A stretch of DNA of 43,869 bases. Source: an uncultured Eubacteriales bacterium. GTDB lineage: Bacteria > Bacillota > Clostridia > Oscillospirales > Acutalibacteraceae. Within the stretch, counting starts at the first letter, position 1. Every line of letters starts with the position of its first letter. Below, piece after piece: positions 1 to 7,675 of the stretch. The notes under the pieces were generated by a model that was not told where the DNA came from, ran no database searches, and worked only from the letters and a program-made list of their open reading frames with translations. The position numbers were made by a program, and so were the translations under genes. The stretch is taken from assembly GCA_934454845.1 (NCBI GenBank), contig CAKSGV010000019.1:1-43869 (forward strand), given 5' to 3'.

Positions 1-128
1 GTTTTGCGAGCGCTAGATTATAATACCACATCCCTCCTCGCTTGTCAACTCTTTTTTTTAACTTTTTTGAAGTTTTTATTTAATTTAATTTCAAATACAA
101 TATATAGTATCCAGCATTTAAAACCTTA

Positions 129-809
129 CTATGCGCCGGACTCAAGCAAGAATCTCAATTTACCTAATATTTTCTTTTCAGCCCTTGAAACCTGCACCTG
201 TGACATTGACATTTTCTTTGCCGTTTCGCTTTGTGTTAAATAATTGAAATACCTAAGCCTTATTATCTTGCATTCTTCATCGTCAAGCTTTTTCAGAGCG
301 CCGTCAACAAGAAGCTTATTATTGACATTTTCGTAAATTTCTAAGGCGGGAAAATCAATTTGTTCACCGTCATTATCGTCGTTGTCGGAACGCGTAAGAG
401 AAACGGTTGAGCGGCAGGCACACAGCGCTTCCGAAACACTTTCCGGCTCCACATTTAAAAAAGCGGCTATTTCTTTAACGGTTGGCTCGCGATTAAACTT
501 TAATTCAAGCTGATTTTTTACCTTTACGACTTTTAAATACAGCTCTTTAATACTTCTTGAAATTTTAACGGGGCCGTCGTCGCGGAAAAGTCTTTTTATC
601 TCACCGAGAATTACCGGAACAGCATATGTCGAAAACTGAAAACCGCGGCTTTCATCAAAAGCGTCAGCCGCTTTTACAAGTCCCATACAGCCTGCCTGAT
701 AAAGGTCTTCGAACTCAACACCTTTACCCGTAAATCTTTTGCAAAGAGCGCTTACGAGTCTTGTATTATCGACGATAAGCGAATTTCTTTTTTCCTCAGT
801 CTTTTCCAT
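129..809 (-). CDS. sigF: RNA polymerase sporulation sigma factor SigF
   Basis: 226-residue sigma-70 family protein, the usual size for SigF. Region 2 (about residues 30-75) has the conserved EDLYQAGCMGLVKA stretch and the FSTYAVPVILGEIKR core/-10 recognition segment. Region 3 lies in the middle, and a region 4 helix-turn-helix (about 190-222, QSETAKKMSMSQVQVSR) contacts the -35. In the family, SigF directs RNA polymerase in the forespore after asymmetric division. SigG has a similar sequence, but this gene is third in a spoIIAA-spoIIAB-sigF operon, which identifies it as SigF. Its start overlaps spoIIAB by 14 bases, suggesting translational coupling so that sigma factor and anti-sigma factor are made together. 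I see no clear terminator in the 128 bases downstream. Confidence 0.95.
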   Translation of the reverse strand: MEKTEEKRNSLIVDNTRLVSALCKRFTGKGVEFEDLYQAGCMGLVKAADAFDESRGFQFSTYAVPVILGEIKRLFRDDGPVKISRSIKELYLKVVKVKNQLELKFNREPTVKEIAAFLNVEPESVSEALCACRSTVSLTRSDNDDNDGEQIDFPALEIYENVNNKLLVDGALKKLDDEECKIIRLRYFNYLTQSETAKKMSMSQVQVSRAEKKILGKLRFLLESGA

Positions 810-1245
810 TTACGCAAAGCCTCGGAAGTATTCTTTTCTGAAAAGAGACGGTCGTACCTCTGCCGGGCTTTGAAGTGACGCGGAGATTATCGGTAAAGCT
901 TTGCATTACCGCAAAGCCGAGGCCTGCTCTTTCTCCGCCGACAGAAGAATAAAGCGGCTGCATAGCAAGCTCGATATCTTCGATACCGCAGCCCTTATCC
1001 TTTATTCTTACCTTTAAAACGGAAGTATCGGTTATTTCGGCTGTTATGTAAATTTTACCGATAGTCTCCTTATAAGCATGAACTATGCAATTAGTAACAG
1101 CTTCGCTAACAGCGGTTTTTATATCGCTTATTTCTTCCAAAGTGGGATCAAGCTGGGTGGCGAAGGCCGAAACGCTTGCCCTTGCAAAGCTTTCATTTGA
1201 AGATTTTGAAAGCATAGTTATACTGAATTTATTGATTGTTTTCAT
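796..1245 (-). CDS. spoIIAB: Anti-sigma F factor / serine kinase SpoIIAB
   Basis: 149-residue GHKL-fold ATPase. The N box is at about residues 48-58 (EAVTNCIVHAY, N52), the G1 box at 83-87 (DKGCG), and the glycine-rich ATP lid at 104-111 (GERAGLGF). In the family, SpoIIAB holds SigF inactive before septation and phosphorylates SpoIIAA on serine; dephosphorylated SpoIIAA releases SigF. It follows spoIIAA by 5 bases and overlaps sigF by 14. A GGAG ribosome site lies 8 bases before the ATG. Gene order and motifs match the standard spoIIA operon, so the call is firm. Confidence 0.95.
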   Translation of the reverse strand: MKTINKFSITMLSKSSNESFARASVSAFATQLDPTLEEISDIKTAVSEAVTNCIVHAYKETIGKIYITAEITDTSVLKVRIKDKGCGIEDIELAMQPLYSSVGGERAGLGFAVMQSFTDNLRVTSKPGRGTTVSFQKRILPRLCVNGKD

Positions 1246-1250
1246 AATTT

Positions 1251-1574
1251 TTATCTCCTTTTTGTTTCTCCGTCTATTGACGCAAGTCTTTCAATTCCCG
1301 CAAGCTTGAACATCTTTGTAAGCGAGGGCGAAGCACTGCTTATATGAACGCTGCCGTTACGCTTTGCCATAATTTTATATCTGCCCATAACAAGACCTAT
1401 TCCCGAGCTATCCATAAAACTTACCGAGCCGAAATCCAAGACGAGCAGTGACGGCATATTAATTTCTACTGCCGAATCTATCGCTTCTCTTATCGACGCT
1501 GCGGTGTGGTGGTCTATTTCGCCGGAAATATAAGCCGTGAGGACTTCTCCTTTTACTCTTATTTCAACTGCCAT
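1251..1574 (-). CDS. spoIIAA: Anti-anti-sigma F factor SpoIIAA
   Basis: 107-residue STAS-domain protein. The phosphorylation motif FMDSSG is at residues 53-58; the expected phospho-serine is S56, the equivalent of S58 in Bacillus subtilis. It binds SpoIIAB when unphosphorylated and frees SigF. The frame stays open 23 codons further upstream, but that part would translate through a terminator-like hairpin and lacks STAS similarity. The ATG at 1574 has an AAGGAG site 8-9 bases before it and begins with the normal family N-terminus. First gene of the spoIIA operon. The rho-independent hairpin at 1597-1629 stands directly before its ribosome site. Confidence 0.95.
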   Translation of the reverse strand: MAVEIRVKGEVLTAYISGEIDHHTAASIREAIDSAVEINMPSLLVLDFGSVSFMDSSGIGLVMGRYKIMAKRNGSVHISSASPSLTKMFKLAGIERLASIDGETKRR

Positions 1575-1590
1575 TTTTATTCTCCTTTCA

Positions 1591-1629
1591 AAAAAAGCTG
1601 TCCGGCTTCTATTATAGAAGCCGGACAGC
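1591..1629 (-). terminator. Intrinsic terminator between folC and spoIIAA
   Basis: Perfect 14-bp stem (1597-1610 with 1616-1629) around a 5-base loop, followed on the minus strand by six T (1591-1596). It should end folC transcripts. The T run is only a few bases from the spoIIAA ribosome site, so an independent spoIIA promoter would have to fire upstream of or inside this hairpin. Confidence 0.85.
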
Positions 1630-1658
1630 GAAAAAAATGTCACATTATGAAAGATGAT

Positions 1659-2867
1659 TTAATTATTTTTATAAAAAGACGCCAGATAAAGCGAACCAAA
1701 TACCAGGACAATTCCGCTTGTCAGTTTTTTTGCGGTTTCAAGCGCCTTCGAAGCGTCTTTTACGCAATAAACACAGTCACAAAATTGTGACGCAGTATTA
1801 CAAAGAGTTTCTGCCAAAACGGATCTGTCAAGACCGGGGACTTCGGTTACGACGCAACCACCGCACAAAGGCAGGACTTCTTTTAAAGTTCCGTCGATAT
1901 CCTTATCTTTCATCATAGCCACAACCGCAAAAACATTTTTATCCTGATTTTTTATAAATTCGCTTAGTGCCTTTGCCGCGAGGGGATTATGCGCGCCGTC
2001 TAAAATTACAGTGGGATTAGAGCTTACGATTTCAAGTCTTGCAGGAATGTATGCCTCAAAGATCCCCTTTTGAATATCAGAGATTTCTAATTTTATTCTG
2101 CTTGCTTCAAGAGCGGAAATGGCCGTCAAAGCGTTTTCGATCTGATAATTTCCTGATAAGCGTGATACATAATCGATATTTTTATAAGTAAATGAATTCG
2201 AGGAAAGCGATATTTTAACATTTTTTAAATCTTTGGTATCGGGAACTGTCACATTTTCCGCAAAAGTTTTGATGACATCCATAACTTCTTGCTCCTGATA
2301 CGGAGAAACGACTGCAGAATTGTTTTTTATAATTCCGCACTTTTCTGCGGCGATCTTTTCGACAGTGTCGCCTAATATTTCTGTATGATCCAGACCGATA
2401 TGGGTTATAACGGGAATAGAGTTATCGAAAACATTCGTGGCGTCAAGCTTGCCGCCGAGCCCTACCTCTATCACGGCATAATCAACCTTATTTTGATTAA
2501 ACCAATAAAGTCCCAAAGCCGTTATAAACTCAAATTCATTGAGCGAAACATTGCAATCAATAATTTTCTCAGAAATTAAGACTATATCATTTTCGGAAAT
2601 AAATTCACCGTTTATACTGATTCTTTCTCTGAAATTTGTTATATAAGGAGAAACAAAAAGACCTGTTTTAAATCCTGCACACCTTAAAACAGAAGAAATA
2701 TAAGAGCTGACGGAGCCTTTACCGTTAGTACCTGCAATATGAAAGACTTTAAGATCTTTTTGAGGGGAATTTAATTTTTTTAAAACCTGTTTTATTCTTT
2801 CAAGCGACGGTGCTTTTGAAAAATTACCGAGTGAATGTATATAATCAAGGGTTTTAGTATAATTCAT
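1659..2867 (-). CDS. folC: Bifunctional folylpolyglutamate / dihydrofolate synthase
   Basis: 402-residue Mur-ligase-type enzyme. The P-loop GTNGKGS is at residues 46-52 and the C-terminal ligase motif DGAHNP near residue 300. It adds L-glutamate to dihydropteroate and/or extends the glutamate tail of folates with ATP, in the cytosol. I chose the ATG at 2867, with an AAAGGTG site 6 bases upstream, because the protein then begins with the family's usual N-terminus (MNYTKTLDYIHSL). The frame is open to 2921 but the extra 18 residues are not family-like. It is transcribed alone and ends at a strong terminator. Confidence 0.92.
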   Translation of the reverse strand: MNYTKTLDYIHSLGNFSKAPSLERIKQVLKKLNSPQKDLKVFHIAGTNGKGSVSSYISSVLRCAGFKTGLFVSPYITNFRERISINGEFISENDIVLISEKIIDCNVSLNEFEFITALGLYWFNQNKVDYAVIEVGLGGKLDATNVFDNSIPVITHIGLDHTEILGDTVEKIAAEKCGIIKNNSAVVSPYQEQEVMDVIKTFAENVTVPDTKDLKNVKISLSSNSFTYKNIDYVSRLSGNYQIENALTAISALEASRIKLEISDIQKGIFEAYIPARLEIVSSNPTVILDGAHNPLAAKALSEFIKNQDKNVFAVVAMMKDKDIDGTLKEVLPLCGGCVVTEVPGLDRSVLAETLCNTASQFCDCVYCVKDASKALETAKKLTSGIVLVFGSLYLASFYKNN

Positions 2868-3117
2868 TTTTTCACCTTTCTTACAGAAATTTCCACATAA
2901 ATTTTTGAATTTAATGCACATAATACTTTTGGGCGATAAAGAGAGAACTTTTTAAGCTTTATACTTAAAACTTTTTCCGCTTTATCCCCTTTTCAGCAGA
3001 AGATGTAATCAAACGCAGTTCCGGGTATTTAAGTTCAAATGCCGCAAAAATAATTAAGGGGATTGGCGGAATTACATCAGCTGCAATATAGAAAGGGACC
3101 GGCCGCGGCTAAAAAGC
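2868..3117. other. Intergenic region ung-folC, partly structured
   Basis: About 250 bases between ung and folC, both on the minus strand. Two sets of inverted repeats interleave: 2978-2992 with 3056-3069, and 3002-3009 with 3071-3078, so the two stems cannot form as simple nested hairpins. A minus-strand frame from about 3110 down to 2965 is stop-free and protein-like (contains IPPIPLIIFAAFELKYP) but has no ATG, GTG or TTG start. It could be a decayed gene fragment or a folC leader. No known riboswitch pattern was recognised. Confidence 0.3.
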
Positions 3118-3798
3118 TCAGCGGTCGGTTTCTTTAATTTCCCAATTTATCGGTTTTAAACCAAAAGATTTTAACAGTTCATTTGTTTTTGAAAAATGGC
3201 GGCACCCGAAAAATCCGTTATAAGCCGAAAGTGGGCTCGGGTGGGCTGCGGTGAGCTTTTTATGAATTGGATTTGTAATAATATTTGCTTTATTACGCGC
3301 TTTTGCGCCCCAAAGCAGAAAAATTACAGGTGTCTGCTTTTTATTAAGCTCGCTTATTACCCTGTCGGTAAAGATTTCCCAGCCCTTATCCTTGTGGCTG
3401 TCCGCCATACCTGCACGAACGGTCAAAACCGTATTAAGCAACAGCACTCCCTGTTTAGCCAGGCAGGTAAGATCGCCGTTTGTGGGAATTTTTATTCCTA
3501 TATCAGAATGCATTTCTTTAAAAATATTTTTAAGCGATGGCGGAGGCTCTATCCCTTTTTTTACCGAAAAGCAAAGGCCGTGAGCCTGACCGGGTCCATG
3601 ATAAGGATCCTGACCGATTATAACGACCTTTGTATCCGAAAAAGAAGTGAGCTTTAGAGCATTAAAAATATCGTACATATCGGGGTAAACGGTAAAAGAC
3701 GAATATTCCGATTTGAGAAATCGCCTTAAATTTTTATAATAAGGCTTTTTCCATTCGTCTTTTAAAATTTCATCCCAATCGTTTCCTATATTGACCAC
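3118..3798 (-). CDS. ung: Uracil-DNA glycosylase
   Basis: 226-residue family 1 UDG. The water-activating motif GQDPYHG is at residues 62-68 (catalytic D64), and the DNA-intercalation motif HPSPLSAY is near residue 186. It removes uracil from DNA in base excision repair. Length and both signature motifs are standard. It lies 14 bases downstream of the histidine-phosphatase-like gene on the same strand, so probably in the hemW operon. Confidence 0.96.
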   Translation of the reverse strand: MVNIGNDWDEILKDEWKKPYYKNLRRFLKSEYSSFTVYPDMYDIFNALKLTSFSDTKVVIIGQDPYHGPGQAHGLCFSVKKGIEPPPSLKNIFKEMHSDIGIKIPTNGDLTCLAKQGVLLLNTVLTVRAGMADSHKDKGWEIFTDRVISELNKKQTPVIFLLWGAKARNKANIITNPIHKKLTAAHPSPLSAYNGFFGCRHFSKTNELLKSFGLKPINWEIKETDR

Positions 3799-3812
3799 TA
3801 TTTAAAACCGCC

Positions 3813-4418
3813 TTAAATATAATCGTAAACTTCTATAATACCGCTGCTGTGATAAAGTGACGGAGTGATCATTACCGAATAACCTCTTCCCGGCTCACAG
3901 CTCCATTCGACTGATTTTTTTCTCGGCACAGCCGTTGCGGCAAGCAGCATCATAATGGCTCCGCCGTGCATCATAACGGCACTGCTCGAAATTCCTTTAT
4001 TCATCATATCTCTTACAACCATATTAAGACCAAGGGCAAGTCTTTTAACAAAATTTGAAGTGGACTCTCCTCCCTCGGGAGCTTCAAGCTTTCCGGAAGT
4101 CCAATCTGAATAGTCAGGATCGGTTTCAAGCTCTTTTGCAGTTTTGCCCTCAAATTTTCCGAAATCATATTCGGTAAGCTCGTCGATTATAACAGGTTCA
4201 AAACCGGGATAGATCACAGCACCGCTTTGTTTGCACCTTAACATAGGTGAAGAATAAAGCGCCTCTATATCGGGATAATCGGAATTTTCCCTTAAAAGTC
4301 TTAATTCCGTCAAGCCCTCGGGGCAAAGCGGAAGATCGGTCCTGTTTCCGATATAACAGCCGCGAAGATTACCGTCGGTAATTCCGCTGCGGATCAAATG
4401 AATTTTATAAGTTTTCAA
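3813..4418 (-). CDS. Histidine-phosphatase-like protein lacking the catalytic His
   Basis: 201-residue phosphoglycerate-mutase/histidine phosphatase fold. The signature normally reads RHG with the histidine as phospho-acceptor. Here it is R10-S11-G12, and the codon is AGC, so serine is unambiguous. The other active-site residues look present: R61 (SSPMLRC), E83 (TEYDFGKFEG) and the second histidine H151 (MMHGG). By family knowledge, loss of the acceptor His should abolish phosphatase activity. It may be a pseudoenzyme that binds phosphorylated ligands, or may use different chemistry. The start is a TTG that overlaps the hemW stop (TTGA), which implies translational coupling. Substrate unknown; cobalamin or phosphosugar relatives cannot be told apart by sequence alone. 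Confidence 0.8.
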   Translation of the reverse strand: MKTYKIHLIRSGITDGNLRGCYIGNRTDLPLCPEGLTELRLLRENSDYPDIEALYSSPMLRCKQSGAVIYPGFEPVIIDELTEYDFGKFEGKTAKELETDPDYSDWTSGKLEAPEGGESTSNFVKRLALGLNMVVRDMMNKGISSSAVMMHGGAIMMLLAATAVPRKKSVEWSCEPGRGYSVMITPSLYHSSGIIEVYDYI

Positions 4419-5488
4419 TAAATCAGCTCCGTTATAATTCTGTTGGATAAAAGCATTCCCTTATCCGTAAGACAAACAAAAGGATACTCGCTTTTAAGCA
4501 ATCCTTCTTTTTCAAATTTTAACAGCCTCGGATCATTCTTTTCGCAATATGAAGAAATATCCGCTCCGCGGTTTGTCCTGAGACCGAGCATTACCTTTTC
4601 TTCAAGAGTTCCGCCGTTACCGTCAAAAAATGTTTCGGGATTTGTTAAGAATTTCTTATAATTATTAGGATAGAAAAAGCGCTTTTTATTTATAAATGAG
4701 TATGCCGACGGACCGATACCCAGATACTCCTCGCAGTTCCAATATTTTGAGTTATGAACGCTTTCATAATGAGGCTTTGAAAAATTGGATATTTCATAGT
4801 GGATATATCCGTGATTTTTGAGATATTCGCAGACAAACATATATTGCTCGACCTGCTCTTCATCTTCCAATTCACGAATTCTCTGTTTTGAAAATACCGT
4901 GTTATCCTCAACTTTAAGCATATACGCGGAAATATGCGGCGGAGATAAGCGCATAAAAGAATCAAGAGTGAATTTAAGAGTATTAAGATTGCTTTTAGGC
5001 AGACAGATCATAAGATCAAGCGAGATGTTTTTAAATCCCATGCTTTTTGCAAGATAATAAGCATTTCTTGCTTGCAAAGCGGAATGCGATCTGCCGAGCA
5101 TTTTAAGCTCATCGTCTTTAAAGCTCTGCACACCGAGCGAAAGCCGGTTAGCTCCGGCAGACAGGGCGGCAGACAAAAATTCCTCAGTCATCGATTCGGG
5201 ATTTGCTTCAACGGTGATCTCGCAGTCCTTTGTCAGCTCAAAGCTATCTTTAACGCAGTTTATAACCGTTTTGATATGGCTTTTTAAAAGCGATGGTGTG
5301 CCTCCGCCTATATATAAAGAATTAACGGGGCGGGCAAGTATGCCGCCCCATTTCTTAATTTCCTTTAAAAGCGCTGAAATATATGTTTTTACAAGTTCAA
5401 AGTCATAAAATGTTGAGAAAAAATCACAGTATGCACAGCGCTTTTTACAAAACGGAATATGAATATAAATACCTAAAAGCTCAGGCAA
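4415..5488 (-). CDS. hemW: Radical SAM heme chaperone HemW
   Basis: HemW-type radical SAM protein (formerly called oxygen-independent coproporphyrinogen oxidase-like). The cluster motif CX3CX2C is at residues 14/18/21 after IYIHIPF, GGGTPS follows, and the C-terminal HemW domain is present. HemW binds heme and inserts it into respiratory proteins; it lacks the extended CPO N-terminus. I favour the TTG at 5488. It has a GGGTG site 6 bases upstream, gives a normal short N-terminus and overlaps pduL by 8 bases. An ATG at 5536 would add 16 residues and a 56-base overlap. The 3' end is coupled to the phosphatase-like gene by a TTGA overlap. Confidence 0.9.
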   Translation of the reverse strand: MPELLGIYIHIPFCKKRCAYCDFFSTFYDFELVKTYISALLKEIKKWGGILARPVNSLYIGGGTPSLLKSHIKTVINCVKDSFELTKDCEITVEANPESMTEEFLSAALSAGANRLSLGVQSFKDDELKMLGRSHSALQARNAYYLAKSMGFKNISLDLMICLPKSNLNTLKFTLDSFMRLSPPHISAYMLKVEDNTVFSKQRIRELEDEEQVEQYMFVCEYLKNHGYIHYEISNFSKPHYESVHNSKYWNCEEYLGIGPSAYSFINKKRFFYPNNYKKFLTNPETFFDGNGGTLEEKVMLGLRTNRGADISSYCEKNDPRLLKFEKEGLLKSEYPFVCLTDKGMLLSNRIITELIY

Positions 5489-6053
5489 GAATCTCACCCT
5501 TGCAACTTCCGGGAACAGCCGCCGCATTTGCTTCATCAGTATCGATGTGCATAGCGAGAGCGTAACTGTCGCTTACTCTTACAACAACATCGTCAAACAC
5601 AAGTGCTCTGCCCTCGGTCGGAATTTTAACGCTTACTATCTGCTTATCTTTAAGACCGAAATTCTCGCCGTCTTTAACAGTCATATGAATATGGCGCTTA
5701 GCGGCGATAACGCCCTCTTTAAGCTCAACTTCTCCGCAGGGGCCTACAAGTTTGCAGGCTCCGGAGCCTTTAACATCACCCGATTCTCTGATCGGAGCGG
5801 TAACGCCGATAGTTCTCGCGTCGGTTAAAGAAAGCTCAACCTGATCTTCTTTTCTGCAGGGCCCTAATATCGAAGCCTTTAAAGAAGACTTAGGGCCTAC
5901 AACTGTGACTTTTTCCTCACAGGCAAACTGACCCGGCTGAGAAAGATTTTTTTTCGGAGTAAGCTTATGATCTTTTCCGAAAAGAACTGCCAAAGTTTCC
6001 TCTGTTACATGAACATGGCGTGCAGAAATTTCAACTAATACTTCTTTTGACAT
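5481..6053 (-). CDS. pduL: Phosphate propanoyltransferase (PduL-type phosphotransacylase)
   Basis: 190-residue PduL family enzyme, which swaps CoA and phosphate on short acyl groups (acyl-CoA + Pi to acyl-phosphate + CoA). It has the two duplicated zinc-binding segments typical of the family: ARHVHVT near residue 11 and AKRHIHMT near residue 118. LAMHIDTDEANAA follows near the C-terminus. The N-terminus starts directly with the first domain and has no encapsulation peptide. No shell or other microcompartment gene is nearby, so it probably acts as the cytosolic housekeeping phosphotransacetylase. It overlaps hemW. Confidence 0.92.
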   Translation of the reverse strand: MSKEVLVEISARHVHVTEETLAVLFGKDHKLTPKKNLSQPGQFACEEKVTVVGPKSSLKASILGPCRKEDQVELSLTDARTIGVTAPIRESGDVKGSGACKLVGPCGEVELKEGVIAAKRHIHMTVKDGENFGLKDKQIVSVKIPTEGRALVFDDVVVRVSDSYALAMHIDTDEANAAAVPGSCKGEILA

Positions 6054-6118
6054 AAAAACGACTTCTTTCCTTAAATTTATTAATTTAATTTTATCATATT
6101 TAATCCGAATTACAAGTG

Positions 6119-7612
6119 TTATTTAAAATAAATTCTTAGCCAATATGCTGCCGTGCAGCTCCATGCGTGGCAGGCGCTGTTTAAAACCACATTTGAGTTA
6201 GAGGCGGGAGTAAATCTTTCATCGCCCGGAACAAAGCATTCGGGGCAGCAGTCAAACCCGGCTTTTAAGATCGCACCACAATATTCTTTTATCTCTTTTA
6301 ACGCATCATCTTTCATATCGCATTTTATAAGAGCCTCGAGATAATAATGTTTCATAAAGGGTGTGGATATTTCAATCTTATCTTTTGAATTCTTTGCCGC
6401 TTCAAGCACAACAGCGCCTTTATTTGCATCAAAAATTCCAGAAAGCACTGCCCACACCTGGGAATGCATAGAAATTTCGCCGTTTGACGAAACAAACAAA
6501 TTTTTATCGGAATCAAATTTTTCAAGCATTGATTTTTTGCATTTTTCAATCAGATTTTCAAATGTTTCGGTTTTTCTCCCGATAGACTTTGCCAAAACCG
6601 TCATTCTTTCAAGAACATAGGCAAAATAACCCAAAGAAGCAATATTCTTATCAAATCTTTGATGATCGATAAAAAAGCAAAGGTTTACGGCGCTGCTTTC
6701 AAAATCGATATGCCGAGCCACATATTCGACCTGTCTTAAAGCGATATCAAACAATTCCTCCGTGAGTTTCTTATCGCCTGTAAATTCATAATAATCATAA
6801 AGGCAAAGAATGATACAAAGTGAATAATCATAAAAATCCCATTGATCCGCGAATGGCGGAGAATCCTGAAAAACGCACTGCGGAATCATCCCTTCATTAT
6901 TGGGATTTTCACAAAAAAGATAAATACATCTTTTTATAAGATCGATATTTTTAAACGAAACATAATCCGTGAGAGCCTGAAGCCTTAAGTCGCCTATCCA
7001 TAAGCGCCTATCGCGCTTAGGACCGTCTTCAAAAACATCCTGTTCGCATTCTTTAAGAGTTTTTATGCACATTTTATCGATTTTTTCAAGCAAAGGATCG
7101 GAAGATTTATAAGGCAAAGCATCCGCTATATCCACCGCCGAAACGCTATCGATATAAAGCGCTTTTATTCTAACAGGGAAAAACACTGAATCCGCCCTTT
7201 TCAGCCTTAAATATCTAAATGCATATCTGCGCTCAAGGCTGCCTTTATACGGCAAAAACGGAATTGTTTTATAATCAGCCTGCACCCAGCCAAGCGAAAC
7301 GCCCTTGCCGTGAGCCTCGGGTTTTTCCATCAATTCTATTGGCATTTCCGCAAATTCAAAAACTATATTAACAGGTGAATCCGCAATATGAAATTCATCC
7401 CTGTTATCAATCTCAATATTAAGATAACCGGTATAATGGTCACCGAAATCGATTATAATTTCATCTTTATCAAGCACTATCGGAAATTTGATTTCACTTA
7501 TGAATTTAACTTCATAATCCTGAAAGCATTTTTCATTTTTTTCTATAGTTACTTTTGATTCGGCGTCAATTCTCTTATGCAAAAGCGGCTTTTTAAACGA
7601 AGCGGATTTCAT
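6119..7612 (-). CDS. GH78-like (alpha-L-rhamnosidase family) glycoside hydrolase
   Basis: 497-residue protein with a beta-rich N-terminal part (about 1-160) and an (alpha/alpha)6 six-hairpin catalytic region. The GH78-type DGPKRDRRLWIGDLRLQ segment is near residue 192, with its acidic residues followed by the conserved GDL. The C-terminal NSACHAWSCTAAYWL resembles the end of GH78 catalytic domains. There is no signal peptide, so it is probably cytoplasmic and acts on imported oligosaccharides. It is shorter than multi-domain secreted rhamnosidases (700-1000 residues). Substrate specificity is not established; other six-hairpin activities are possible. It stands alone between two hairpins, with no sugar transporter beside it. 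Confidence 0.75.
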   Translation of the reverse strand: MKSASFKKPLLHKRIDAESKVTIEKNEKCFQDYEVKFISEIKFPIVLDKDEIIIDFGDHYTGYLNIEIDNRDEFHIADSPVNIVFEFAEMPIELMEKPEAHGKGVSLGWVQADYKTIPFLPYKGSLERRYAFRYLRLKRADSVFFPVRIKALYIDSVSAVDIADALPYKSSDPLLEKIDKMCIKTLKECEQDVFEDGPKRDRRLWIGDLRLQALTDYVSFKNIDLIKRCIYLFCENPNNEGMIPQCVFQDSPPFADQWDFYDYSLCIILCLYDYYEFTGDKKLTEELFDIALRQVEYVARHIDFESSAVNLCFFIDHQRFDKNIASLGYFAYVLERMTVLAKSIGRKTETFENLIEKCKKSMLEKFDSDKNLFVSSNGEISMHSQVWAVLSGIFDANKGAVVLEAAKNSKDKIEISTPFMKHYYLEALIKCDMKDDALKEIKEYCGAILKAGFDCCPECFVPGDERFTPASNSNVVLNSACHAWSCTAAYWLRIYFK

Positions 7613-7634
7613 AAACCTTTCTCCTTTTATTAAA

Positions 7635-7667
7635 TTCGGTTACCGCAAAAATTTTACGGCAACCGAA
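7635..7667 (-). terminator. Hairpin downstream of the Na/Pi cotransporter
   Basis: 11-bp stem with one G-U pair (7635-7645 with 7657-7667), just after the transporter stop codon. The following minus-strand sequence is AT-rich but has no long T run, so termination strength is uncertain. Confidence 0.5.
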
Positions 7668-7675
7668 ATTTGAAA

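Noticed and set aside
3196..3657. 153-residue plus-strand frame inside ung
   Set aside because: Shadow of the clearly conserved ung gene on the opposite strand.
5481..6053. Bacterial microcompartment locus because of pduL
   Set aside because: No shell protein or aldehyde dehydrogenase genes and no encapsulation peptide; it looks like a housekeeping phosphotransacylase.
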